DNA from: Gibbula magus
Lineage: Eukaryota; Mollusca; Gastropoda; Trochida; Trochidae
NCBI GenBank assembly: GCA_936450465.1
Contig: OW388302.1
Location: 17,509,530-17,573,529 of the forward strand
Direction of reading: 5' to 3'
Length of the DNA: 64,000 bases
Part shown: positions 23,019 to 34,789 of the stretch, piece by piece
Layout of the letters: each line of letters starts with the position of its first letter
How positions within the stretch are numbered: position 1 is the stretch's first letter
Translations under genes and position numbers: made by a program
Notes under the pieces: generated by a model
Databases searched by the model: none
The model's input: only the letters and a program-made list of their open reading frames with translations
Told to the model about the DNA's origin: nothing

Positions 23019-24850
23019 GAGTGTATGTAGATAGTGAATTGGTTAAACTTATTACGGTAACAAATTAATGAAATTAAAACTACTTATGAAACAAAATGAC
23101 TGAACCTGAAAGAGACACAAAATTGCCAAGATTGATGTATATTCTCAGCTGTAGCTACAAAGTGTGATAATGGACTATTTGTGTGTTCTCTTAATGCTGA
23201 ATGTAGTTGACCTAATTACTTATTTGTGAAGAATAGATTGACCAAACTAATACAAGAGTCTCTGACAAATGCTAGATCCCCAGGATCTTTTTCGTTTACA
23301 AACAAAACCAAATTTCCAAAAAGGTGAATATCAAAGAACCCCACTAGTTACACCCATGCATTATTTTCTAAAGATAAATATGGTCAGTTCCTTTGATTTT
23401 TATTTCTGCTCCAAAGATTAACCCATCCTTGCGAGAAAATTTATTATTTAATTCAGTGACCTGAAAATGTCAAAAGGCAACACTTGGGTACTTATGTAAT
23501 GCACAACAAAAGTTAAAAACAAGATATAATGCAATTATTTTGAATTCTTTTCTTGAAACGACATGAATACAAACATATTGTCAGGGAAACAACTATATTG
23601 TCAGGGAAACGACTTTATGATGTACTGTTTTCGTGTACATATGTGTGTTTAGCTTGTTTCTGCATCTCATCGTACTGTGACATGAATTCACAAGTTCTCG
23701 CATCTCTCTCGATTTTCATGCGCAAACGGAGGAATTGTTTGACATGTTGTACATTTCATCGTGCTGCACGTGCTCCACGAATTTCTCATGCTCCAGTTCA
23801 AGACTGCCAGCTTGACGGCACACTTGTTCCGATCTCTTAAAGTGATGAAGTTTGTTTGTTGTTGAATTTCACGTGAGAAAAAAATGATATAATGCGTTTG
23901 GTCACTGGTTTTCAGTTAACTGTGTATAAATTCAAGGTTTCCAATAAAACATATTACACGTTTCAAGTGTTGTATATTTCCAGTGAACAAAATAATCATG
24001 CAATATATTTAAACTTTAAAAAATCGAAAATATCTAAACAAACTCGCAGATTATTCAATTGGTAACCACTCTAAAACACGTCACCTCCTAACTTGCATCT
24101 CACAGGCTGCATTTCATATGATTAGGTAGAGATGTTATTTGAAATACATGTTCATGTGTGACAGGATTCCATAACAAAGTCGTCATTGCCTTAGAGGACA
24201 AAAAGTGGTCGAATCAATTTGCCGAAATCTTCCGCATTCTCCCAAATATTGGCGTATCCTGAAGAATCTGGAAAATCCGGAATGATCCGGCAAGTGGATT
24301 TCACCATTTTTTGTCCCTTGCTTGTGTAGAATTTCATAATGAATGTCAATGCACAATTCATAATACTATAATATATGTTTGTGTTTCTGTCAAACAAGCA
24401 AATTCAAACTTTAATCAACGAAATACATGAGTGACAAAGGTGAGTGAAATACGTTAGTGAAAACTTTATAGAAATATTGAAGTGAAATAGGATCTTTTTT
24501 ACGTTGATGACGTCCTACAGCAATAGTGCATCAGTGAATTCAAGGAGGGTACCGTATGTTGTCAAAAACTTCTGTTGATTTAAAGACAATGTTTAAATGA
24601 ATTTAAATTCCATTTAATATCACTATATTATTTTGAAAAAGCATCTTCAGTCCATCTGTGTTTTAACAGATATACACACATTTACTTAAGTCATAACTCG
24701 ACCTAGTTTCTAACACTGGCTAATTAAGCCTTGCCGCATTTCCTAAAACGTTCTGTGCTTGTGAAGCAGCATGTTGCAACTGAGTGAGCTCAGCTTTGGT
24801 AACATAGGAAAGTTATGGAACTGTGACAAGACCTAAATAAGCAAGGGACT
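23019..24850. repeat. 3' flank of A', related to flanks of B and C
   Basis: Begins with 'ggagtgtatgtagatagtga' and continues with segments shared with 42805-45760 and 60236-61540, such as 'agcttgacggcacac' and 'cttgccgcatttcc'. The shared order shows that gene units were duplicated with at least 1.8 kb of 3' DNA. No gene in it. Confidence 0.75.
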
Positions 24851-24943
24851 GAAACTGCCATTTTGAACAAAGTTGATGAATCATATGCTTATCAAACAAT
24901 TTAAGTTCGACTTACCTCAGATCAATACTAGTACAAATATAGA

Positions 24944-25083
24944 GAATACTAAACGATGCCCCGTTTAATAACATATTTATGAAACGAGTGGTGGTTTGGT
25001 ATTTAACGAGCGAAAGCGAGTTAAATACCATACCATCCACGAGTTTCATAAATATGTTATTAAACGGGACTGAGTTTAGTATT
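24944..25083. mobile_element. Long foldback hairpin element
   Basis: Arms of about 60 bases, 'cgtttaataacatatttatg' through 'tggtatttaa' and its reverse complement, meet around a loop 'cgagcgaaagcgag'. TGACGTCA palindromes follow at 25179-25186, 25201-25208 and 25223-25230, so the element may extend right to about 25260. This is typical of a MITE or foldback element. No protein. Confidence 0.75.
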
Positions 25084-25453
25084 TTATTTATTACACGCTG
25101 ATAGAAATGAAGCTATACTGCAAGAAAACTTGACTTGAAAGGAGGACACCCGCCATCGCCACCGGGCCGCAATCACTGTGACGTCAGATCTAAACGTTTG
25201 TGACGTCAAACTTTGGCAATTATGACGTCATGAACCGATTATGACGTCCGGCTGCGATCGCTTGAACGTGCAATGTTTCACAACAGTGTTGAATAACATT
25301 TCAATGTTTCACAACAGTAGTATCTTCAACGAGAGTGTAATAAAATTAAATATAAAATGTGGTAGAGTTTCTTTAGCTGTTGGTTCCGGATTTTAATGAA
25401 TTTATGTTACAGTACAGAGTAGTCCCGTTGTACATATTTACATTGTATATTTA

Positions 25454-25456
<3 letters not shown>

Positions 25457-25489
<33 letters not shown>
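25457..25489. repeat. (AT)n microsatellite
   Basis: About 16 AT units, followed at 25497-25560 by a fragment of the SINE family ('gtgaggtgaggtaagttggg', 'caagagtatttcacttata'). Confidence 0.9.
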
Positions 25490-25490
<1 letters not shown>

Positions 25491-25560
25491 ATAAATAAGT
25501 GAGGTGAGGTAAGTTGGGGTATAACGCCACTTTCAAGAGTATTTCACTTATATGAAACAC

Positions 25561-26700
25561 ATTGGATGCACCTTTAAATACATTCGAGGCCCTCATCAAG
25601 ACCAGATTCAATTGAATACACAAATTTGTGAAACAACACATCAAAGATATGAACTGGATTGGATAATATCACCTGAAAAGAGCGGTCAAACCTACTTAAT
25701 ATTTGTTGAGTTGATGATGGTGCAATAAAATAGCTTACTGTGTCCATCAAATACTATATAATATTATAGAAATGTAGAATATTGGCCGAATATGAGACGA
25801 CAGATGATTTCACCTTTACATCTATTGTGTTTCATAAAATGTTATTTGGCTTTAATACGTTCCAGGATCTGGTGATGTTTGGTTCAAATCCAATCAAAAG
25901 AGATGCTTTAACACATATGCAAAATTTACTTTTATTTTTCACTACTGTAAACATTCTTGCACAAAATCAAGAGAGGCTGGAACTGTCTTTCTACTGCAGG
26001 GACATGCAGATTCTCTCACTATCCCAATAACGCTCACTTTATGTTAAAACAGTGACATTACAGTGGAGAAAGTATCTACATTTAAAGAATTTGAAACCAA
26101 ATCTGCTAAGACAATGTTAACACTCGTGAACTATAGCAAACTTACTTTTTCACGCAGATGTATATTTAGTACCTTAAGTAAATCTTCATATGTGCAAAGG
26201 TCGCCGTATGGGTTAAAGATATATAATTTTATGTCTATATTTCCACCAGATTGTTTTGGTTCATAAACCCCTGATCGTGACACAATTGTACACTTACACA
26301 TACAAACATTTCACAGATTCGATATTGAAGGTTTGGTTGTTGAATTCATTATACTTAACATTCAAACTTGCACAATATTTACTTCACATGAAAGAAAAGA
26401 AAACATATATTTTTTCAAATTTAAACTGGTACATATTGCATTATTGAAATTTTGAAATATTCTACTTAACAGATGCAGAATCGGTGAAATTAAAAACATA
26501 TTTTAAAAAATACAAATAATTGTTGTTTACAAAGACTTATGAAAGCCTCCTATTGTAATTTCACTGTAGGAAATCTTATAAGCTGTGGCTTAGAAAATAA
26601 GTTATTTCCACATTTAAGGTACCTGACTCACTATAATCAGAACTGTACTATATTGCTTAACAAACTTTAGTTAAACCAAAAATGATAACTATTCTTGTTA
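25561..26700. other. Gene-less AT-rich stretch
   Basis: Several short open frames, none with convincing protein features or splice context. Confidence 0.4.
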
Positions 26701-26709
26701 CAGGATCTT

Positions 26710-26741
<32 letters not shown>

Positions 26742-26747
26742 TATAAA

Positions 26748-26924
26748 CAGTCAGGCCTCGATAATCCGAACGCTTCCGTTTTTCATCAAAAACGTTCGAA
26801 TAGTGAAATGTTCGGACTACTGAGTACTGAGGACTACATAAGAGATAAGTTTGGTTGCATCTTCCTACCGTTCTGAAACTGCGAGATTCGGATTATCGTA
26901 GGCCGGATTATGGCGGCTTGACTG
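26748..26924. mobile_element. pogo/Tigger-like MITE inserted in a TA repeat
   Basis: Ends 'cagtcaggcctcgataatcc' and '...gcggcttgactg' are inverted, and the element sits inside a TA microsatellite. The 'cagt...cctcgataatccgaac' terminus is characteristic of pogo/Tigger-type elements, which use TA target sites. Length is 177 bp, with no transposase, so it is non-autonomous. Confidence 0.7.
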
Positions 26925-28190
26925 TATATATATATATGGAGGCCCAGATTCAGGATAGTTATCAATTCAGAGTTTTCTTAAATTATCAGACAGTTAATAC
27001 CTTTCAAATTGCTGTCACTTGTTTAGTTACAGTTAAATGATGGTAGTTGTACCTTTCAAATTGAGAAGAAAATGTAGAAATGTCATGATTTAGCTGTACA
27101 GAGGCTCAGATCTTAAAGATTACACAGAAAAGCAACCTGTTCACACTGTGAGAAACCAACATCCAAAGATGTATATCACATCTAATCCATCTACTTCCTT
27201 GCAATATCTTAGTCGAGAAACAGGACCTAGATTTTAGAAGTTTTTTTAGCACTAAGATCATCATCATATACATGAAAACAATTTCAAAAGGGGGCGTGGA
27301 TGGCAGAATTTGAATCCCATAAATCCACCGAATCAGTTTCTTACCTAAATCCACCTGATCCGCTAGAGAGCTTAAAAAATGTAGTGCCAGTAATTTTACA
27401 TCTTATGATAATTGAAATTTATTCCAACGAAAGGCATGTGTGATTAAAATTTTACATAAACAATTGTATGCACAGTGGGAATTTGAGAATATCCGATAAA
27501 AAACGTATCTACAATGTAGATCAGAAAAGGAATCTCCAAAGAAATTATCCCAAGATGTATTTTTGAGAAGACATTATTGATCTAGGGTGTATAGACTGTT
27601 AAGTATTCTGCAATATCGTTGGACTGACTTTAGGTATTCTCAAATTTGTTTGGCCTAACATTTATTTGATAAAAGGATGAACAAATATTGCATAATGATA
27701 AAGCATGTTCATGCATATAGTTCATGCGTTTATGTAGCAGTCAAGCATACTGTATATTAATATAAAAAAATGTTAATTGAAATAATTGAAACATTAAATT
27801 TTAAAATTCTTCAAAAACAGTCAGCAGTGAAAGAAAACATCTAAGTTATTATACAAAACATGAAACTTTTAATTAAAACATTCTTCAACCATTAGTTTGG
27901 ATAAAACACAACTGTTCATCGGCATACATGTATAAGAGAATCAATAAATGTGCCCAGTTCTGCACACATTTACACAATTTTAAACATGGTAGCTGGTGTA
28001 AACTTTATTTCTTATCCCTGTCTTCATTAAACAACGATATTTTAACAAACATATAACCACATACACCAATTAAACCATTCAAAGTACTGCAGATAAGAAT
28101 TGGATCGTTATACATTTAAATGAATCTAATTTCTTTTTAAATATTGAATTAATCGAAAATAACTTAGGTGTGTACTTTCTTTTATTTGAC
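26925..28190. other. Gene-less AT-rich stretch
   Basis: Nothing supported. Confidence 0.4.
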
Positions 28191-28220
28191 AGTTTACAAA
28201 GGGTCTCAGATATGAATGTT

Positions 28221-28423
28221 TCACATCCACCAGTACAGGAGACATTCTTGTAGCTGACTATTAAGCAGACAAAGGGATTCATCTCAGTGAGTCAGGAGAG
28301 TTCATCAGAGACATTCTGATAGCAGAGGATGTTTTACAGTTTCCAAATGATCTGTGTGTTGATGGAGACAAATCTTGTGTTACATTGGAGTTGACGGGTT
28401 TACACAAATACAGATTTGGTTAG
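28221..28423 (+). pseudogene. NHL-repeat fragment of a fifth family member
   Basis: The frame from 'acatccaccagtacaggaga' to TAG at 28421-28423 matches the last NHL repeat and C-terminus of genes B and C, with an in-frame TAA at 28262-28264 and changed residues. The family 3' UTR ('ggagtgtatgtagatagtga') continues to about 28560. No other part of a gene is present. A direct repeat 'gggtctcagatatgaa' lies just before it (28201-28216) and again after its 3' flank (28585-28600). Confidence 0.85.
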
Positions 28424-28599
28424 GAGTGTATGTAGATAGTGAATTGGTCAAACTAATTATGGGAGCAAATTACTGAAACTAAAACTACTTATGAAACAAA
28501 ATGACTGAACCTGAAAGAGACACGAACTTGCCAAGATTGACAATGAACCCATTTGTGTGTTATCTGGCAGTTTATAGATTTACAGGGTCTCAGATATGA

Positions 28600-29640
28600 A
28601 ATTGTTACAACTGTTTAAAGTCACCAACAATTTATATTTCGTTACATGAGGTTAGAATAGCATAGTTTGTTATAATTTCATACAGCATTTATCAGTTAAA
28701 ATAAAATCCATATTTTCACTGAGTGGAATAACAAGTTATTCTACTGCGTGAAAGAACACTATGGATCGAATGATGTCATCACAACAGGATGAAGTCAAAG
28801 GATGACCTTGATAAAGCAAGGGGAGCTTGATTGCTCCTGTCATTCCTGTGGGACTTCTGGTTGTCCGCTGGACGACTTCCAGTTCTAGTGGTACTTCCGG
28901 TTTTGTTCCGGTGGTTTGTTCCGGTGGTACTTCCAGTTCAGGTGGAACTTACGGTTTTTCCAGTGGTAGCGTAGTGGTAAAGGTTGGTAAAGAAAACTGT
29001 ATCTCTAAACTAAGAGAATGATGTTAATTTATCAGTGACTGTGCTGCTTTGCCTTATTCAAAATGTGTATAACATATGATTTATATGTATCAGATGATAG
29101 CCATACCCTCTTTTACAGAAATAAAGCATTATCTATAGAGGGCAGTGATGGAAAAAGAACGTGTTTTGTTATCTGTTCTGCTAAAGAAGTTAACACCTAA
29201 CAATTTGAAATAAAAGAGTGTAGTACAATAGACACTGTAGATGAAACTTATCAACGAATTGTTTACAGTTAAGGTAGCCACGGTTTCTAAGAAGTCGATA
29301 TTGCTAGTTTCAGCTTATATTTAGTTATTTTGTCTATAACCTCTGTGAGATAGGTTCGGTGGTCTCTATTCATTCTAAAGGTAGAATGTTAGATGCTTAC
29401 CTTAAAGCAACAAAACAATAGGTTTTGAAGAGTATATTTTATTTGCCGTTTGCAAATATAGGACTCACATAGTGAGAAAAGAATACAGCTAATATTATTT
29501 TGAATGTGGAGGGCTTATGAAATGAAGAGCATGAATCTCATAAACCACTATCTCAAAAGATACCGCAAAAAGCTAGTACAGCAGAACAAAAAGAAGTCGT
29601 ATTTGAAGAACAGGAGAGAACTCTTGTCCCAACAAAACAT
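28600..29640. other. Stretch without a supported gene
   Basis: Contains a small foldback at about 28711-28754 ('tttcactgagtggaata' and 'ttctactgcgtgaaa') and a low-complexity patch at about 28870-28960 made of 'ccggtggtacttcc'-like pieces. A Ser/Gly-rich frame over the latter is not convincing. Confidence 0.4.
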
Positions 29641-30120
29641 GCACAGCCGCAACACCAACGGCCTGTACTTGTGTGAGATTACAATCCAATGAACATGGAG
29701 CTCAACAACATCATCAGGAACAGGTGGCAAACTATGCATTAGCATCAACAAAGATATCCATTTCTTCAGCTCAACTACAGGCCGTAGGTATTCATGCCAA
29801 AAATGCATCTGCATATCTCGCAATGTAGTCTACCTACTGACTTGCACAAAATGAATGAAGCAATATGTAGGTGAAACCAAAACCCGTCTCACTGAACACT
29901 TTGCAGATATCACAGATATAAGAGGGACAAACCTGTGGCCCTCCACTTCAAACTCCCTGACCACTCTAAGGACGAATTATTGTACAAAATAATCGCCCAA
30001 CTCAGAAAAAACCCTGACACAGAGAGAATCACTCAGTCTAGAAGATCACTAGAACTGAGATTGATATTTGAGCTACCAACGTTCCAATCGCATGGCCTCA
30101 ATGCTAATTTCGTTGGTTGA
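29640..30120 (+). pseudogene. Penelope-like element remnant (RT end plus GIY-YIG endonuclease)
   Basis: Across shifting frames the plus strand shows 'YNPMNMELNNIIRNRW', then 'NVVYLLTCTK' and 'MKQYVGETKTRLTEHF', then 'PVALHFKLPDHS' and 'FQSHGLNANF'. This order (end of the RT domain, then the VYL-x-TC...YVGET core of GIY-YIG nucleases, then the conserved tail) is that of Penelope-like retroelements. Several stops and frame changes make it dead. The 5' part of the element is not recognisable. Confidence 0.75.
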
Positions 30121-30159
30121 ATACATCCCTTTTTGTCTTTTCAACTAATAAATACAAGA

Positions 30160-30310
30160 TTTGACATTTCTCGTCGAATACCATGTATATCTCATCTCGT
30201 GAAACAGAAATAGTACATTAACACTCGTGGCTACACCACTCGTTAACATATGCTTTTCTACTTCACACGTTAATATCAATTTTTCGATGACATGGTAATC
30301 AAGGATATTT
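30160..30310. repeat. Degraded foldback element
   Basis: 'ataccatgtatatctcatct', a central 'cactcgtggctacaccactcg' and 'cgatgacatggta' resemble in order the foldback elements at 15162-15293 and 45225-45357, but the arms pair poorly. Confidence 0.4.
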
Positions 30311-31480
30311 CACGTAGCTGAACAACTGAACAAAGTGGGTTGATCAGAAGATAACGAATATGTAAACCATTTGGTATGTAGACCAGATAATTTCCAACTA
30401 CCAATTAGATCAAGGGATTCTATTTTATCGAAAACAATATCTGGCCTGTGGATTGTTTATATCCTCATAGTTTTCCAAATCTTAGGAAGGGTCAATAACC
30501 AAATTCCAATCTTCAACAATAGCTACAGCTGTATAAACAAAATCACAGATATTTTCAGACAGTTATATTAGATTTTTGGATCATCATTATTGTATGTAAA
30601 GAGATTTATGTATGTGTGATGTACTTCATTGTTAGCATTTTTTTCACAAAAGTTTAGAAATGCACTCACATTTTAGAGACATCACTGTGTAAACATTGTG
30701 CTCCTATCGCAATTGAAACACAATTTTAAAACAAATTAACGAGAACAGATTAAAGCATGCTAAATCATATTTTCATAATACTTAATAAACTCAGTGTAAA
30801 TTTATCGGTTGAGTAAAACATGTTATGTCATTTGAAAAAGCCTGTCTATTAATGTTTGACCTTTTGCATGGCAACTTATGGCACAGAAATTTAGCAAGGA
30901 ATTTAAATTTGTTTGGGGTAATTGTTTTGTTCTGTAATAAAACCCTTTTTACATTGCGACTTTACTCAGATATACTTTGATTGTATATTGTTTAATTGTA
31001 ACGTTTCAAATTTTCAAATTATTATAAAACGTCTTCAAATTATGGGGAACTTGATTGTGTATAACTCTCTTCCGTTTTGTTGCCAGTTGCATTTGTGAGA
31101 AACTTGTGTAGATCATGTGGACGAACAATACTGGAAAAAGGATAGATTACAAACTCAAACTTTCACACGGACGGTCATAGATTTGAACTCTGAATGTGAC
31201 AAAGACATTGAAGTCGGGGCTTCTGGTACATTGAACATTGATCATAAGTTTCAAACTTTCTTAATTTCAACGTTAATGTTACATACTTACTTGCAGTGGA
31301 TATATCAATTATTTAGAGATGGATAGTTACAATAGAAGACGTTTTATTTGATAAACGAGATGATTTGTAAACAACTCTTCCAAATTTGGTCAACACTTGA
31401 CGGCAGTCAGTGTCACTTAGCAACCACATTCCCGGCTAAACTGTTCCGCAATGACTGTTAGTTAAGTATTGTTTCATTCA
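30311..31480. other. Gene-less AT-rich stretch
   Basis: Nothing supported. Confidence 0.4.
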
Positions 31481-31489
31481 GCGTTCCAC

Positions 31490-32080
31490 GTATATATGAA
31501 ACATGGGTTCGAATCCCAGACACTTTGATATGTTGCAGATAATGTTATTCCAAATAGAGCAATGTTACATATGTTTGTTATGATTTAAACATATATATTT
31601 CAAATAAAGTACATGTAAACTGCTAAAAAGCAAAATATTGTTTAAACATCACGTCACTATCTACCTGGCCTGTTCGTCTCACATTGTTTACACTGTAGAT
31701 CGGTTTATATCTCTCCTGTAAATCAATGCTTAAAGCAAACACGTCTCTGTACCTCTTATCAGTTATAAATGTGACAAAGCAGGTCTTTCATTTCGTTCAC
31801 ACTGAGTTGGATTGCTTTCACATGGTTTATTCAAAGGGTGCGGTGTATGCGCCATGTTGTTTCTCTCCATGTAGAAAAACAGCGTCTACAATACAGTCTC
31901 CAGTCTTGAAACAGGTAACATAATCTTTTCCTATTAGTATACAGAAATTGAAATACTAAGTTCGCTTCTTTGAAATGTTATGAATGTGCTAATGGAATGT
32001 AATGGAAAACTAATTCAGTTAAACTTGGATAGGTTAGGATATTGCTTAAATATTATGGTGACATAATTTGGATACACGTT
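31490..32080 (+). repeat. Orphan copy of gene B promoter/first-exon region
   Basis: Matches 36590-37200 in order: a 'ggttcgaatcc'-type SINE relic, 'caatgttacat', 'ctctgtacctcttatcagtt' followed by ataaat, 'catgttg' plus 'ttctctc', 'caagtcttg' or 'cagtcttg', a donor '(a)acag|gtaa', then 'taaatattatggtgacat'. It carries its own TATA-like box (31764-31770) and donor (31914/31915). No CARD or RING exon follows before gene B's, 6.9 kb away. It could be a second, distal promoter for gene B or a relic of a deleted unit. Confidence 0.65.
31764..31770 (+). promoter_or_regulatory. TATA-like box of the orphan first-exon copy
   Basis: TATAAAT lies within the block 'cctcttatcagttataaat', which is conserved with 36877-36895. 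It is about 145 bases before the conserved donor. Confidence 0.35.
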
Positions 32081-32869
32081 TGTTTCATTTCAGTTTTGAA
32101 AGGTATTGTTCATTTATATTAAGCAGAAAGTTAAAGTTGTTTATTCAGAAACACGCAATAAAACACACACTTATGAAACGAGCGTTAAGTCGAACATGAA
32201 GTAATTGCTATTTTGATAATAATCATCAATAGGATAATGATAATATGGATATTCATATTGGGTACTTATCACCCGAGGTGTCTGTTTAAGGCGTTACCAA
32301 TTTTCACTGTTACCTGAGAATATTTTATTTGAATAACCTCTGTCTTGAGAGAATTTAACATAGGTAAATAAATGATCTTTTAAAAGTTATTATAATATAT
32401 AAGGTAGTATACAACAATACCGTTCTGTTGAAACATACTACTGAGGGTAACAATTGACAATACATTTTGAAAAGAAAATCAAATCAATGACAAGTAGAGC
32501 CATTCCTCGGAATTACACGTGAGGAAAGTTAGAATACATTATTGATCAACATCATGAATATTCTATCAACTTACGTATTTTATGTGTAACCCTCTGTACT
32601 ATGTTTCAACAGAATTGTGTTATAATAATAACATTTATCATCCAAAATTGTGTTCAACAGGAGATGATTATCGTTTGTTTGAGATCAAGTGATAAAACTC
32701 CTTGGAGATATCGTTTTGGAAGTACATTTTTAGCAATGCCCTGTCGATGTCAAACTGCATGACATCACGATGCTTTTACATCATTGAGTTCCGAATGCTA
32801 TGACGTCACGATAAACAACTATTGGAGAACAATTCAAATATTTGTACTAATACAGTCAATACTTTTATA

Positions 32870-33390
32870 ACACCATTTCTCATTTTTTGATAAACGTCCT
32901 CCTTTCTAAAACACTACAATTTTGGTTTTGCTTCTATTTACAGTGAATTTGTAATCGTCACATCAAGTCTCTAGTTCATTTATAAGTCTTGTAAACCTGC
33001 TATGGTATTATTGAATAACACGATATCGTCTGCAAAGAGCAACATAAAAAATAGGGGTGTAACTGTACTCCATACTCACAATTGCTTTCAATTTGGGTTG
33101 CTAACTCATTTATGAAAAATGAAAATAAAAATCGGTTTAGTTTACATCATTGTCTAACACCAAGTTATAGTTCAAAATAGTCTGAGAATTCATTGCTCTT
33201 TTTTACAAAATCTTTAACATTTTCATACATGTTATGGAGAATTTTTTGTTTGTTTCGGGCTAATGGTTATTCAAAAGAGACAACACAATGTTACTTCTGT
33301 CTGTCAACTGAATCGAAAGCTTTTTCGAAATTAACAAAGAGATCATAGAGTTTGCCACTTTGGCATTGATATACTTCAATATCTAATCTC
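32870..33390 (-). pseudogene. Decayed LINE reverse transcriptase fragment
   Basis: On the minus strand, a patch reading 'LFVNFEKAFDSVDRQ' (around 33310-33350) is followed, after frame changes, by 'LGVRQ' with a stop, 'FLFSFFINELATQIE' and 'EYGVQLH'. This order matches RT motifs of non-LTR retrotransposons (FxDFxKAFDSV, then GVRQGC...LFxxFINEL). Frames are broken, and AT-rich decay is advanced. Confidence 0.65.
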
Positions 33391-33597
33391 TAATACTTTG
33401 ATATCTCATCCATACTATAATAATTTGAGACTCTAGTATATCTTCTGTTATCGCAAAGTTATCACAGTCAGACGTTCTGGTACATTGATGGTACATGAGG
33501 TTGTATTACCCAGGGAAACGCAAACAGAGTGCATGCATCATTCATCAATGTCTGTAAGATAAAAGCAATTACAAAATATAGTTACTATTTCATTTGG

Positions 33598-34520
33598 ATT
33601 GATTTGAGTAACCTCTTTTTGAAGAGAATGTTACAGTGATTAGGTGGGACAGCATAATTTGAGTAACCCATGTGAGAAGAGAATGATACAGTGATTAGGT
33701 GAGAAAGTATACTTTGAATAACACGCGTGAGAGGAGAATGATACAGTGATTAGGTGAGACAGTATAATTTGAGTAACACATGTGAGAAGAGAATGTTGCA
33801 GTGATTAGGTGGGACAGTATAATTTGAGTAACCCATGTGAAAAGAGAATGATACAGTGATAAGGTGAGACAGTATAATTTTAGTAACACATGTGAGAAGA
33901 GAATGTTGCAGTGATTAGGTGGGACAGTATAATTTGAGTAACACACGTGAGAGGAGAATGATACAGTGATTAGGTGGAACAGTATAATTTGAGTAACACA
34001 TGTGAGAGGAGAATGATACAGTGATTAGGTGAGACAGTATAATTTTAGTAACACCTTTGAGAAGAGAATGTTGCAGTGATGAGGTGGGACAGCATAATTT
34101 GAGTAACACATCTGGGAAGAGAATATTACAGTTGTTACTTGGGAAAGTATAATTTCAGTAATATCTGACAGGAGTCAGTTGAGAAGATCTAATATAAATA
34201 ATCTCTGTGGTGAGAGATTTTAAAAAAATTTTCGTGGTAAGTTATAATTTGGGTTATCTGTTTTGAACAGAATGCAGCAGAAATTACGTAGGATACTATG
34301 GTTGGATAGTGTGTAACGGTGATTACGTGGGAAATTATAATTTGAGTAACCTATGTGGGAAGAGAATGCATCATAAGCTTCGTGGGAAGATGTGGGTTGA
34401 GTAAACTTTGCTGGAGGAAAATGTGACAGAGGTAACGGGGAAGAAATGATTTAGATTATCTCTTTTAGAAGAGAAAGTATGAGATATACGTTGGAAGTTA
34501 TCATTTGAGTAATTTCTTTG
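33598..34520. repeat. Minisatellite, 55-bp unit, second locus
   Basis: Consensus 'gtgggacagtataatttgag' then 'taacacatgtgagaagagaa' and 'tgttacagtgattag', about ten good copies to 34140 and about six degraded ones after. Aligned with the 16.9-17.9 kb array, unit length and core ('atttgagtaac', 'gagaatgt-acag') agree, so both arose from one ancestor. An isolated degraded unit is near 32320-32365. Minus-strand frames with repeated 'MCYSNYT' are artefacts. Confidence 0.9.
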
Positions 34521-34591
34521 AGACAGAATTTAACAGAACTGACTTAGAAATACTTGCCATTTAGATAGTGAAGAAATATAATATGTTTATG

Positions 34592-34776
34592 TTTGAGATA
34601 ACACTACCTTCAATAGTACAAAAAGTTGTACTTTTTTTAGGCGAAATGGTCGTGTGGTAAGCTGTTGGTATAGTCAATGCTGGCGATAGTTGCCTTACTC
34701 TGAGGGCGTGGGTTCGAATCCCGAATGGGACTCGGCCCAAAAGGTATTTGAACTATTGAAGGTAGTGTTATCCCAA
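34592..34776 (+). mobile_element. MITE-like element: ~30-bp inverted repeats enclosing a tRNA-like sequence
   Basis: Left end 'gagataacactaccttcaat' and right end 'attgaaggtagtgttatccc' are near-perfect inverted repeats. Between them is 'ggtcgtgtggtaagctgttg' (A-box-like) and 'gggttcgaatcccg' (B-box) at tRNA-like distance, on the plus strand. Pieces with the same order (B-box, then 'ttgcaga', then 'gttat') occur at about 31499-31555 and 36599-36665 without the left end. No target-site duplication is evident. Confidence 0.65.
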
Positions 34777-34789
34777 GTATAACCATATC

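Noticed and set aside
28827..29021. Ser/Gly-rich 64-codon frame
   Set aside because: It is low-complexity DNA made of short repeats, with no signal peptide, splice sites or relatives.
33695..34109. Minus-strand frames with repeated MCYSNYT peptides
   Set aside because: Same reason: the second minisatellite array.
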